DNA of 45,578 nucleotides from a virus. Of the stretch, positions 13,753 through 22,600 are shown one piece after another. The notes under the pieces are model-generated. The model had not been told where the DNA came from and searched no databases. It was given only the letters and a program-made list of their open reading frames with translations. Made by a program: the position numbers and the translations under genes. Location of the stretch: positions 1-45,578 of IMG/VR virus record IMGVR_UViG_3300018405_000030; one strand, 5' to 3'. Position 1 is the first letter of the stretch. Each line of letters opens with the position of its first letter.

Positions 13753-13775
13753 CTGTAAATATTTTCACCTTACAG
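13753..13775 (+). promoter_or_regulatory. Possible late promoter in a hairpin
   Basis: TGTAAATA at 13754-13761 is one base from the local late consensus. It lies in the left arm of a CTGTAA / TTACAG inverted repeat, with weaker outer arms AAATGT / ACATTT. The 13806 gene starts 44 bases downstream. Confidence 0.45.
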
Positions 13776-13805
13776 AATAACACATTTCCTCTAGGAGTAA
13801 AACAA

Positions 13806-14183
13806 ATGTCGCAAGTATCTTATAGAATCGAACAAAGCCGTGAATATCCCCACATCGCGTGGATTGACCTGTACAAGGATAGCACTCTGCACGAGTGCGC
13901 TGTGCTCAAGCAGAACCCTGACGGTAACCTGCTGTTTTTCCCTGTGAACAACCTTGATGAGATCGATCGCCGCCGTCTTGCAGGTATCCTGATGGATCGC
14001 AACTCTGGTAACTTCGAGTTGTGGGACCTGATGGCACAAAAGACACTCGGTAACGGAGTTAACGCTCTTGCATATTTCCACCAGTTGGTTAAAGTGCTGA
14101 CGCCTGCTGGCAAGATCATGGATCCGAAATCTGGCGTTGTTGGCGGTATTGTTAATGTTGGCGCGTCCGCTGTTCCAGCTTAA
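13806..14183 (+). CDS. Phage structural-type protein, unknown
   Basis: A 125-residue protein with a TAGGAG site before ATG 13806 and a strong terminator after it. The first 60 residues look like a compact beta-sheet domain (IAWIDLYKD, NLLFFPVNNLDEIDRRRL). A helix and a Gly/Ala/Val-rich tail follow. No signal peptide and no Cys pair. The high codon regularity and isolated late cassette suggest an abundant virion protein, but I recognise no family. Confidence 0.6.
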   Translation: MSQVSYRIEQSREYPHIAWIDLYKDSTLHECAVLKQNPDGNLLFFPVNNLDEIDRRRLAGILMDRNSGNFELWDLMAQKTLGNGVNALAYFHQLVKVLTPAGKIMDPKSGVVGGIVNVGASAVPA

Positions 14184-14202
14184 ACAACACATCTCCTTTA
14201 AC

Positions 14203-14230
14203 AAAAAAGCCCGCTTAAGCGGGCTTTTTT
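14203..14230. terminator. Bidirectional terminator
   Basis: A 28-base perfect palindrome: A6, GCCCGC, TTAA centre, GCGGGC, T6. It serves the plus-strand gene ending at 14183 and the minus-strand gene ending at 14249. Confidence 0.95.
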
Positions 14231-14248
14231 GTTTGCTGGCTTGTTTGT

Positions 14249-15469
14249 TTAATATGGCGTTCTGCCGACAGAAACGGTCAGCGTGTATGTGATCGCCAGC
14301 GTGCGGTTCTTCGATTTCAGAATCGGACTGAAGATCAGGTGAGTCAGCAAGCGTTCACGTTCTGTAGACGGGTTTGTCGGAGCGTTCTGTACGCCAGCCA
14401 TATTGCCGTCAACAGGTTGTTCCAGGCTAGCACCAAGAGGTGGGTTCAGCAAGCCAAGGAAAACTGAAGTTTCGTTGCCTGTAAGATTGATCTTAGATGT
14501 TGCGCCTGCTGTTGCTGACTGCACAGCAAGATAGCCGAACGTCTGAGCGCCAGCAATCGTTGGGAAAGTGCCACCTGTGTTGTCAGTGATCAGCATTTTA
14601 GCACCTGCAGGCAGAGCAGTTGATCCACTGCCAGTAAATCCCCATGTTGCAGCACTGGTGTTGATTGCTTCACACAGATCACCGTAAAGGATCTGTCGTC
14701 CAACGCCTGAACCGCCTGTGATTGGTGTTGTGAACGAGATCGTGATTGTTGTACCACCATCCACAGAGACGTTAAATGAATATGTTGTACCTGGCAGCAG
14801 GCCTGTGTCATCAACTGTTGTTTTGTTCAGCACGTTGATATACTGGTAGCCAGATGTGTCGATGGCAGGCGAGCCGGATGTATACAGACCGATCTCATCA
14901 AAGATGAAGTCAGTTTCGGTGTTCTGTGACGGTGCAAGGGCGTCAGTGTTATGCTGGCTGCGTGGCTCATCTCCGTTAATAGTGCAAGTGATAATCACTT
15001 CTGTTTGCAGACCAAGTTCGCGGCTGCGGACGCCTGGCCCAGAAACGTGAGGAACCGATCGTGGGTCAGACCCTGGCATCGCGCCACCGCCGAGACGAAC
15101 ACCTGTGTTCATATCAGCAGAGCCTGGATCAGTGCCGAGCAGTGTGTTGAGAACTGTCTGACCTTCGTCGATGATCTCAGAATATGTCTCGCGATAGATT
15201 CGGCTGTCCCACGTGGAGATGTCGGGCGATTGGCCGTCATTCGGTGTACGGTAAGTCACAGTGCGGGCAGCGTCAACAACAGTGCCGCCGTTACCAAAAG
15301 CAATGCGGTGGATGAAGTAGTTGTGCTCGTTAGCAAGCGCTCGGCCAAAAACGCACGCTAAGTTTTGCGGGTGAACGGCGTTGGTCTCGTCTAAGAGAAC
15401 ATTGCCGAGGTCGTCGACGATCTTGCAGTGGCCCATAACTTCGACGGACAGTTGTTGTTTGAGAGACAT
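14249..15469 (-). CDS. Tail or baseplate structural protein, unknown
   Basis: A 406-residue protein, the last gene of the minus-strand baseplate block. It starts at ATG 15469 after AAGGAA and a GATAAATA promoter embedded in a hairpin. The N-terminal 110 residues form a recognisable unit in phage tails only by feel (VMGHCKIVDDLGNVLLDETNAVHP). The centre is beta-rich, with fibre-like VDGGTTITISFTTP and Gly-rich stretches. There is no catalytic motif. By position it may be a peripheral baseplate or short-fibre component, the slot held by gp9-gp12 in T4. That is inference. Confidence 0.6.
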   Translation of the reverse strand: MSLKQQLSVEVMGHCKIVDDLGNVLLDETNAVHPQNLACVFGRALANEHNYFIHRIAFGNGGTVVDAARTVTYRTPNDGQSPDISTWDSRIYRETYSEIIDEGQTVLNTLLGTDPGSADMNTGVRLGGGAMPGSDPRSVPHVSGPGVRSRELGLQTEVIITCTINGDEPRSQHNTDALAPSQNTETDFIFDEIGLYTSGSPAIDTSGYQYINVLNKTTVDDTGLLPGTTYSFNVSVDGGTTITISFTTPITGGSGVGRQILYGDLCEAINTSAATWGFTGSGSTALPAGAKMLITDNTGGTFPTIAGAQTFGYLAVQSATAGATSKINLTGNETSVFLGLLNPPLGASLEQPVDGNMAGVQNAPTNPSTERERLLTHLIFSPILKSKNRTLAITYTLTVSVGRTPY

Positions 15470-15489
15470 ATCTGAGTTCCTTAGTAAGC

Positions 15490-15510
15490 GGTTGAGTATT
15501 TATCTCAACC
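15490..15510 (-). promoter_or_regulatory. Late promoter GATAAATA in a perfect hairpin
   Basis: The octamer (15497-15504) lies between perfect 7-base arms GGTTGAG and CTCAACC. The hairpin can form only in transcripts that read through from upstream, because late transcripts start after the first arm. Confidence 0.65.
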
Positions 15511-15729
15511 CTCCATCCGACGAACCGCTGTCGTCAACTGTTTAATCGTGTTGTTGAATGCTGCCGGTTCGACGCGTGCGCGGCCGAAATCGTATGATTG
15601 AATTATGTCATCAGGCACTTCACCAAACACAAAAGTTCCCTTCTGACCAACCTTTTCAATCCTAACTATTTCGTGTCCGCTCAGTCTCAAAAATGATGCG
15701 AGCACGATATCACTTGTTTTATATTCCAT
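15505..15729 (-). CDS. DUF5659 domain protein
   Basis: A 74-residue protein whose sequence follows the DUF5659 pattern: YKTSDIVLASFLRLSGHE at the start, a KGTFVFGEV strand in the middle and AFNNTIKQL near the end. Proteins of this small family are common in phage genomes and have no established function. It starts at ATG 15729 after CGGAGAAG and has its own GATAAATA promoter. Its stop lies inside the promoter hairpin of the next gene. Confidence 0.7.
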   Translation of the reverse strand: MEYKTSDIVLASFLRLSGHEIVRIEKVGQKGTFVFGEVPDDIIQSYDFGRARVEPAAFNNTIKQLTTAVRRMEG

Positions 15730-15753
15730 GTGCTTCTCCGTGATTATGTGCTA

Positions 15754-15761
15754 TATTTATC
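15754..15761 (-). promoter_or_regulatory. Late promoter GATAAATA
   Basis: On the minus strand, 24 bases before ATG 15729. It overlaps the stop codon of the 946-residue gene (TGATAAATA). A GTGAT/ATCAC repeat spans the leader. Confidence 0.65.
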
Positions 15762-18600
15762 ACAACCCACCTTTACCATAGCGTTTTGCGACTGTTTGTG
15801 TGTTTTCATCAATGCCGCCGATATCAAAAAACTGTGTGTCAAATCCGATTGGCACCATGCTGTGTACTGGTGTAGTCAGTCCACTACCATGTGCTGCCAT
15901 CGATGTTGTGATTACGATGTCGCCGTCAAAACCAGACTCGTCGTGTCCTGGGACGTCATAGCCGAGCTGTCGCATGAACGCGCTGTACGGTTCGTTTTCG
16001 CGCAGCGCAGCTGTAACAAAATCAAACTGCTCAATCGAAAACTCAAACTGTATCAGTTCCGTGATCCTTGTCGCAGCGTATAGTTCTGTTTGTTCACGTG
16101 TTACACATTTGCTTTCTGTCAGTGAGCTGTAGACATGGGAGTCCAGGTCATATTCGAGCACACCATCATTAGTAACACCCTGCGGTGTTGTTGATGGCAC
16201 GCGTTCGACAAAATACAAACGTGTTTCTGTTGGCGACAGATTCTCGGTTTGAAGGATTGTGTATGATCCGTTGTTTTTGCCATTCCAGCTATCGCGGATA
16301 GTTACTTTCGATCCAGGGACGTACACTTCGTCTTGTGTAATTGACAGGACACCAGAACCAAATGACGTGATGTCAACATAATCTTCATGTTTTTGTGGAT
16401 GTCTGACCTTCGACAGCGCAAAAATTGGTGGCGTTTCTATCGTAGCATCTTCGTATGGTTTGATTACAGGAATGAAATAGTATTCCTGTGAAGCTAGCAG
16501 AGGGTTAGGAAGCACACCAGTACTGGAAGCTTTTACACGCGTACCCGCTACCCACTTTGGTGTCCGGTTAAATTGTGTCGGCACCGTCAGCAAACCATCA
16601 CCCGTTGCTAGTCTTGATATTTGTCGTGTAACAAACACTTCTGATGTTGTAGCAAGGACGTTAACAGACTGGACAACGTACCGTCCGAGTCCTTGTGTTG
16701 TTGATGATGAAGTGATGTAGATTGTTTCGCCTGGTTTTAGAGGGGTTTCACCAGATGTCGTAACGTCGCCCGCCACAATCCACTTGTTAGCTACAGGATC
16801 GACACCAACAATAATATAAGGACGAGCAAAGCTCAGCTGATTTGCTTGTGTTGAGGTTGTGGCAAATGTGTAAGACTTGAACACGTTTGTTGTATTCACA
16901 ACCATCGTATTGCTTAAGCCGTGGAGCGGATCAAGAGAATCTGGGTGCTGGCTAACCGCTTGCTTAACGATCAACTGTTTTGGATTAACGCTATCTGTAA
17001 ACCAGCTGTATTGCGTCGGCGTGTAGTTGTGCACCCACCCGTCATTAGTCCATCGTTTAGAGATGTTTGTTACAGGATCGATCCACACTGCACCAACGAC
17101 TGTCGTAGACGGTTGAGTTATTTGGTTGAACACCAGCGGCATCGGACGAAGTGTTCCAGAGCGGTTTGGTCTGTATGCTTCACCCTGTTCATAAAACGAT
17201 TGGAGCACGCTTTCAGTAACAGGAATGATCGTCGTCTTAACGGATGGATGGTGAATCGTACCATTTGCGATTGCAGATGGTGGCACGCCTTCAACGACTT
17301 CAATCGTTGTTGACATATCGTACGTGATATTGTTGTTGACAGCAGACGCAACAATATATTGTTTGTTTGAGTTAGCATCTGCGTTGTCTTGGACAAACAG
17401 GCGATCGCCTGCAGCAAAACGATCAGCGTAATGACCACGAATAGTCCACGATGTTGCTGTCTTGCCAATGATTTCATATACAGGAAACACCGGACTTTGC
17501 AGCGTGCCAGATGGTAGCGCTGTCTCGGGGATCTGCTGACGCGCGTTAACGGTGATCACCGTAACCATTTGGTTTTGCAACCAGTCAACGTTATCTGGTA
17601 ATGTTGTAGCTCCTGCTGATATCCAGATGTCCCATTCCGTGGATGTGCCGTCCCATGTTGTAAGGCCTTGATCCCACACAGTAGCATCTGCTTCCGTTAC
17701 TAACTCAGAAAACAGCTTCTGCTCAACATCGTCAACTGTATAATACACAGGCGTGTGCGGTTCATTCTTAACACTAATGTGACTATCGCGAACAAACTTG
17801 TCAGCGTGAGCACCAAGGACAACCCATTGTCCTTGTGTGACACTGAACTGACCTGTGTCGGCATCAAACGACAGTTTAGACTTTGTGACACCAACAATGT
17901 TGAAATCTGGTGTGTAATCAGGCAGTTGGTTTAGCGAAACACCCACACCTGGAACATAACCGTTGTACGGTGGTGCTGCTACAGTGTAAACTGACGCTCC
18001 CAGTTCGTTTGGCGTCATGTTGGCAACAATGATCTTCTCACCAACTTTAAACTCATCAGCGAAGTCGCCTTCAATCACCCATTTGCCGGCTGGACCTGTT
18101 ACAGCACCGATAATACTATAATCAGCAGCAATGCCGAGCTGGACTGTTACTGCTGTCTTTGTGGCGATTACGAGTTGAGGGTGGATCACCTTGATGTATG
18201 TAACAACTGGGTCAATAGACGGGTCAATCACCGTGCTATTCGTTGCCTTGTCTATAATGTACGTCTTCGATGAGCCATCCGAAAAGGTAACCAACATCCG
18301 CTGGCCAGCCAAGAACTTTGGTTGGTGGTGACCATCAATTGTTATCACGCCACCAGCGCCGGGTGTGTTTAATGATTGGATTACCTGATAGTAGCAGTCT
18401 TCTGCCGGTGAAAACTTTGTTTGGCCAACGTCAATCCCCCACCGTTCAGACACACGGACGCGGACATCTTCTTTGTAGACGTACTCAATCAGAACATCCA
18501 AGATTTTGCTGTGGTAGGGCTTGACGGTATTAACATACCTGACAAACCCTTCCGCAGCATCAATCTTAAACAGTGAGTTTATTAGATTCGATTTTGCCAT
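15760..18600 (-). CDS. Large baseplate-region structural protein (946 aa)
   Basis: A 946-residue, almost all-beta protein. It contains repeated short units of the form W-x-V-x-G....F..G..I-x-V (KWVIEGDFADEFKVGEKI, QWVVLGAHADKF, SWTIRGHYADRFAAGDRL). It also has a unit with LPNPLLASQEYYFIPV that recurs in the giant protein next door. The N-terminus (GFVRYVNTVKPYHSKILD) resembles those of phage tail proteins that assemble around the baseplate. By order after gp6 and the giant protein it occupies the place of T4 gp8, though I see no clear homology. ATG 18600 has only a weak ribosome binding site. A late promoter lies at 18664-18671. The two large proteins are separated by a homing endonuclease. 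Confidence 0.7.
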   Translation of the reverse strand: MAKSNLINSLFKIDAAEGFVRYVNTVKPYHSKILDVLIEYVYKEDVRVRVSERWGIDVGQTKFSPAEDCYYQVIQSLNTPGAGGVITIDGHHQPKFLAGQRMLVTFSDGSSKTYIIDKATNSTVIDPSIDPVVTYIKVIHPQLVIATKTAVTVQLGIAADYSIIGAVTGPAGKWVIEGDFADEFKVGEKIIVANMTPNELGASVYTVAAPPYNGYVPGVGVSLNQLPDYTPDFNIVGVTKSKLSFDADTGQFSVTQGQWVVLGAHADKFVRDSHISVKNEPHTPVYYTVDDVEQKLFSELVTEADATVWDQGLTTWDGTSTEWDIWISAGATTLPDNVDWLQNQMVTVITVNARQQIPETALPSGTLQSPVFPVYEIIGKTATSWTIRGHYADRFAAGDRLFVQDNADANSNKQYIVASAVNNNITYDMSTTIEVVEGVPPSAIANGTIHHPSVKTTIIPVTESVLQSFYEQGEAYRPNRSGTLRPMPLVFNQITQPSTTVVGAVWIDPVTNISKRWTNDGWVHNYTPTQYSWFTDSVNPKQLIVKQAVSQHPDSLDPLHGLSNTMVVNTTNVFKSYTFATTSTQANQLSFARPYIIVGVDPVANKWIVAGDVTTSGETPLKPGETIYITSSSTTQGLGRYVVQSVNVLATTSEVFVTRQISRLATGDGLLTVPTQFNRTPKWVAGTRVKASSTGVLPNPLLASQEYYFIPVIKPYEDATIETPPIFALSKVRHPQKHEDYVDITSFGSGVLSITQDEVYVPGSKVTIRDSWNGKNNGSYTILQTENLSPTETRLYFVERVPSTTPQGVTNDGVLEYDLDSHVYSSLTESKCVTREQTELYAATRITELIQFEFSIEQFDFVTAALRENEPYSAFMRQLGYDVPGHDESGFDGDIVITTSMAAHGSGLTTPVHSMVPIGFDTQFFDIGGIDENTQTVAKRYGKGGL

Positions 18601-18643
18601 ATTCTATTTTATACCCGTGACAGGTAACTTTCGTATTTCCTAT

Positions 18644-18651
18644 CATAAATA
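18644..18651 (+). promoter_or_regulatory. Late promoter CATAAATA for the homing endonuclease
   Basis: On the plus strand, 30 bases before ATG 18682. It faces the minus-strand late promoter at 18664-18671, 12 bases away. Confidence 0.75.
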
Positions 18652-18663
18652 CGTGTGTATAGA

Positions 18664-18671
18664 TATTTATG
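18664..18671 (-). promoter_or_regulatory. Late promoter CATAAATA for the 946-residue protein
   Basis: On the minus strand, 63 bases before ATG 18600, inside the 5' leader of the plus-strand endonuclease. Confidence 0.65.
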
Positions 18672-18681
18672 GAGAGTTACT

Positions 18682-19611
18682 ATGCTGTCAAACACAAAGG
18701 TTGATGCACGGTTAGCTGGCGGTACTATCAAACGCATCGGAGAGTACATCAATGGTCAACAACCACTGCTGTGGGGATGCTTGGTATGTGGTAATGAATG
18801 GGAAGCACGGCCAGCGAAAATAGTGAATGGTGTGACTGGATGCCCAAAATGTAACAACAAAAAACGCACAGACAGTCGCAGAATAGGTGTAGATGCTTTT
18901 ATCAAAAGAGCTCATGAAATACACAATAACAAATACGATTATTCGCAGGTGTCATACACAAACGCGTCAACACCTGTTGACATCATATGCCCATCGCATG
19001 GAGTGTTTAGTCAAGTACCCGATAGTCACCTTCGTGGGAATGGGTGTGGTAAATGTCATTTTGATAGGTTACGAGATACCAAGGAGGGGTTTGTGGAAAA
19101 GGCCAGGAACATACACGGCGACAAATACTCCTACGATAAGTTTGAATATACACACTCGCTGATGAAGAGTACTATAACATGTCCATTGCATGGGGATTTT
19201 TTACAGAAGCCGAATACCCATTTAGCCAAGAAATCTGGGTGTCCTACTTGTGACCGCGAGACGCGAAAGGGTAGTTATTCACTTGAGTACTTTGATAAAA
19301 ATCCAGGCACCAAATGTAAACCAGGATACCTATATGTGGTACGCTTATGTATAGATGATACCAGTTTTATCAAGATTGGTATAGCGTTGGATGTAAAAGA
19401 ACGCCTCAATCACTACTATGGCATGTCACGAGAACTGCTACATACTATACCAATGACCATATATGACGCATACACCACTGAACAGCGAATGTTAGAGGCA
19501 CTCAAATCTCACAAATACTACCCACGCAAGAAGTTTGATGGATATACCGAATGTGTGAGGGATAAACAAGAAGTTCTTACTATACTTGAAGAACTCCTTG
19601 TAACTCCTTGA
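18682..19611 (+). CDS. Homing endonuclease with zinc-binding repeats and GIY-YIG-like domain
   Basis: A 309-residue protein. The N-terminus has a CxxC...CxxC pair (GCLVCGNEW, GCPKCNN). Two repeats then follow of the form F-x-x-A-x-x-IH-x-x-KY-x-Y..Y-T....I-x-CP-x-HG-x-F-x-Q-x-P..H....GC-x-x-C, at about residues 70-120 and 130-185. These are DNA-binding treble-clef units typical of phage homing endonucleases. The last 100 residues (PGYLYVVRL, FIKIGIALDVKERLNHYYG) resemble the T5orf172/MUG113 branch of GIY-YIG nucleases. Start ATG 18682 has GGAG seven bases away. It sits antisense between two giant structural genes and ends two bases from the stop of the 3265-residue gene. The family is confident, the target is unknown. 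Confidence 0.8.
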   Translation: MLSNTKVDARLAGGTIKRIGEYINGQQPLLWGCLVCGNEWEARPAKIVNGVTGCPKCNNKKRTDSRRIGVDAFIKRAHEIHNNKYDYSQVSYTNASTPVDIICPSHGVFSQVPDSHLRGNGCGKCHFDRLRDTKEGFVEKARNIHGDKYSYDKFEYTHSLMKSTITCPLHGDFLQKPNTHLAKKSGCPTCDRETRKGSYSLEYFDKNPGTKCKPGYLYVVRLCIDDTSFIKIGIALDVKERLNHYYGMSRELLHTIPMTIYDAYTTEQRMLEALKSHKYYPRKKFDGYTECVRDKQEVLTILEELLVTP

Positions 19612-19613
19612 TT

Positions 19614-22600
19614 TTAGTCGTCGAACATCCCTTGAACATCAAGTATACGGATTCCGTGGAGTGCCAGCCATGATGTTTTCATCAGACCGCTATATTTACT
19701 CTTGGTTGCCAGCGCGTCAGAGAGGATATCAAACCAAATTGCGTTGGTGTGAAGAGAGTCAAATGTGTTGAATATGTAGTCACACATATCCTTCACACGC
19801 TGTGGATCAGTCCAGAACGAATCTTCCGTCGCAGGATACGTTTCAAAGAACGCGTTAATGTCAACAGGCTTAAAATCGTTCATCGGATCTTGTAGATAGT
19901 GAACAAGCGTTTGGCGCGCGTACTCAGGGTTGGCGAAAATCTGGTCGTTGCCAAGACCATATTTTGTCTCCGTCCCGTTCAGTGCGTCGTAGTGCTCGCG
20001 TTCAAACGACGGTACCCTGACTGTGAAGTCGTTATACTTACATCCCATCAACGCTTCTGCCATTTTAATCCACAAGTCTTGCGGAATAGCACCAACTTGC
20101 TCACGGCGGAACATATACCACTTTGCGTGTTTGTTTTTGCCGTATAGTTCGTTGTGTTCTGCTCTGATATCAGAACGCAGAGTTAGATCACGTGTGAATT
20201 CAACAACGTATCTGTCATCTTCGCCGATGTACGGAGCGATCTTGTTGAGGACTGCTTTGCGATAGAAAATCGATGGCAGGTATTGAGTGTTGTTCGAATA
20301 TGCAGTGTACTGATGTTGGTCGTATCCTGCTCTATCCCACGGCGGGACGTCAAATCCACGGACCCAGTCGTGATCTTGAGGATCCTGAACAACGGTGTAA
20401 GGTGTTGGCATTGTTGCAATTTCTGTTGCCACCTGTGCAGCAGATAATGACGCGTTGTCGTGAATATCTCGTTCAACAGTAATCCCCTCAACCCAGTAAT
20501 AGTAGTACACATACGTGATACCATCAACCGTTTTACGGACCGTTGAAAACTCTGTCATATCCATCCACTGAACATCCAGAGTGCCATCATCTTCAACTTC
20601 TGGGTTGAACACACGTTCTGCATTTGTTATTCTGTGGATAGGACGAACAACATCAATGATGTCTTTCTTCGTCATGTTGTATTCACTGCCTGCTGTATCA
20701 ACAGCATTGTTCATCACAACTTTGCCAGCAGTTAACAGTTCACCGTTAACATAGACGTCGACAACATCACCGTCAACTATATCTGTACCTAACAGTGTTA
20801 GAATTGGTTCACGGATAGTTGGTGTGGTGAATACCGCTTGAGTTGCTCCATACAGTCGCTCACGTGCAACAGGCTGACGAACCCAGTTTTCTTCAAACGG
20901 TTTTGTTACCGTAACCGTTGCTGCAAAGAACAAGTCAACCGTCACACCATCTTCATCAACGATCTTAAACGTTTGGTCTGCTGGTTGATAGTCATCAACA
21001 ACATACCGTTGGCCAGCCAACACTGTTGCTGGTAGTGGTGTTGCTCCATCTGTGAAAATCACAACATCGCCGTCTTGGTATGTGTTGTTGCCTGTTGTTG
21101 AAATCCGTCCTGTTAGTTGACTGATCGTTGCAACATCGTGCTTACGCATTCTCTTAAACACAGTGATTTTCGGTGTCCCAGTAACGCGATTTTGTTTAGC
21201 AATCTTGAGGTCACCAGCTTGTGTGCGAGCAACCTGAACCCAACGATCAGGAGCTATTGTTGTTTCAACCCACTGATAGACACGAACAGAACTCCAGTCT
21301 TGTTGCTTGCCCCACCGATGCAGACGATGATCGACATCAGGATAGATCACGTCATCGTAGTACGGCTTGTATCCAAGTTCTGATGTGTCAAGCCACATTG
21401 TGCCAACTTCAGGCGACAGCCACGGATTGCTTGACGACAACCCGTTTGTGATTGTGTTCAGATAGCGAGCAGGATCACTGTCTGTTATTAAATCAATGTT
21501 GTGGACAGCCGTGGGCGAGTGAATGCCAATTGCAGGGTGCCACAACGGAATATCCTGAATGTGGACACGCGACTTAACGTCTTTAATCCGCGGTGCAGAG
21601 ATTTTGTTTGCACTTGGGTTGACGGTGAAAATCGTGATTAGGTCTGTAAACCCTACCTGACGTGCAAATCCAGGACCGGTTGGTGTAATTGTTTCCGATA
21701 AACGAACACGAAGTGTCAGAGGGTCAACAGAAACAATCGTGTGGATTTTGTTTGTTGTTGACAACATCACCTTGTCGCCGGGGACAAACTTAACTGAGTC
21801 TTCCTCGGAAACAACAATAGAATTTGACGGAGCATCAACAGCTGTAAATGCAATGTCTGCTGTAGGGAAAGCAATCACTTCCGAGTTGACACGGTAGTAT
21901 CCGTTTGCGGCATCCACTTCGTTCATAAGTGTTGACGTATACGTCAACAAGTTGCCTTGTTGTTGCAACTTACGAGCAACAACACGAACGCCATCTGCGG
22001 CAGTTGGGAGAACAAAGTAAACTGTGTTGTCAACTTCACGGATTGAGAATGCTGGCGCTGTTAATTCGGACCAGCTGTTGTTTGCACGCGTATAATAGTG
22101 CGGTTGGCCATCATGAATGTTGACCCATACATCAAATTCATTGAACCCGTTTTGTGGCGGTCGTGAAGTGTATACAGGCGATGACAAGGATCCTGTTGAG
22201 CGGGAGATGAACAGCTTAGTCATCGTCGTAATTCCAGCATCAAGGAATAACGCGGATTGGACCACTTCACGTTGTTCTGGATAGTCTACCCACCGTTTTC
22301 CTGTGGTCATCGTCACCGTCTCAAAACCCTTCTGAATGTCAACGATTGGGTTGAGATCCAAATCGGGTGGTGAGGTAAACTTCAGACGTACGTCTGCCTT
22401 CGTGCTGTCTGATGTGAACAACTTCAATTGCGGATATACTTTTGCACGGCTATCGCCAAACTCACCAATCTTGTATGCCCAGAACTCATCCATTTTTGCA
22501 TCAACAAATTTCTTAGAGTTGACGTATGCCATCACAGAGTTCATAGACCCTTTGTATTGGATCATACCGCGATAGAACAGGAACTGTGACTTTGCGTTGA

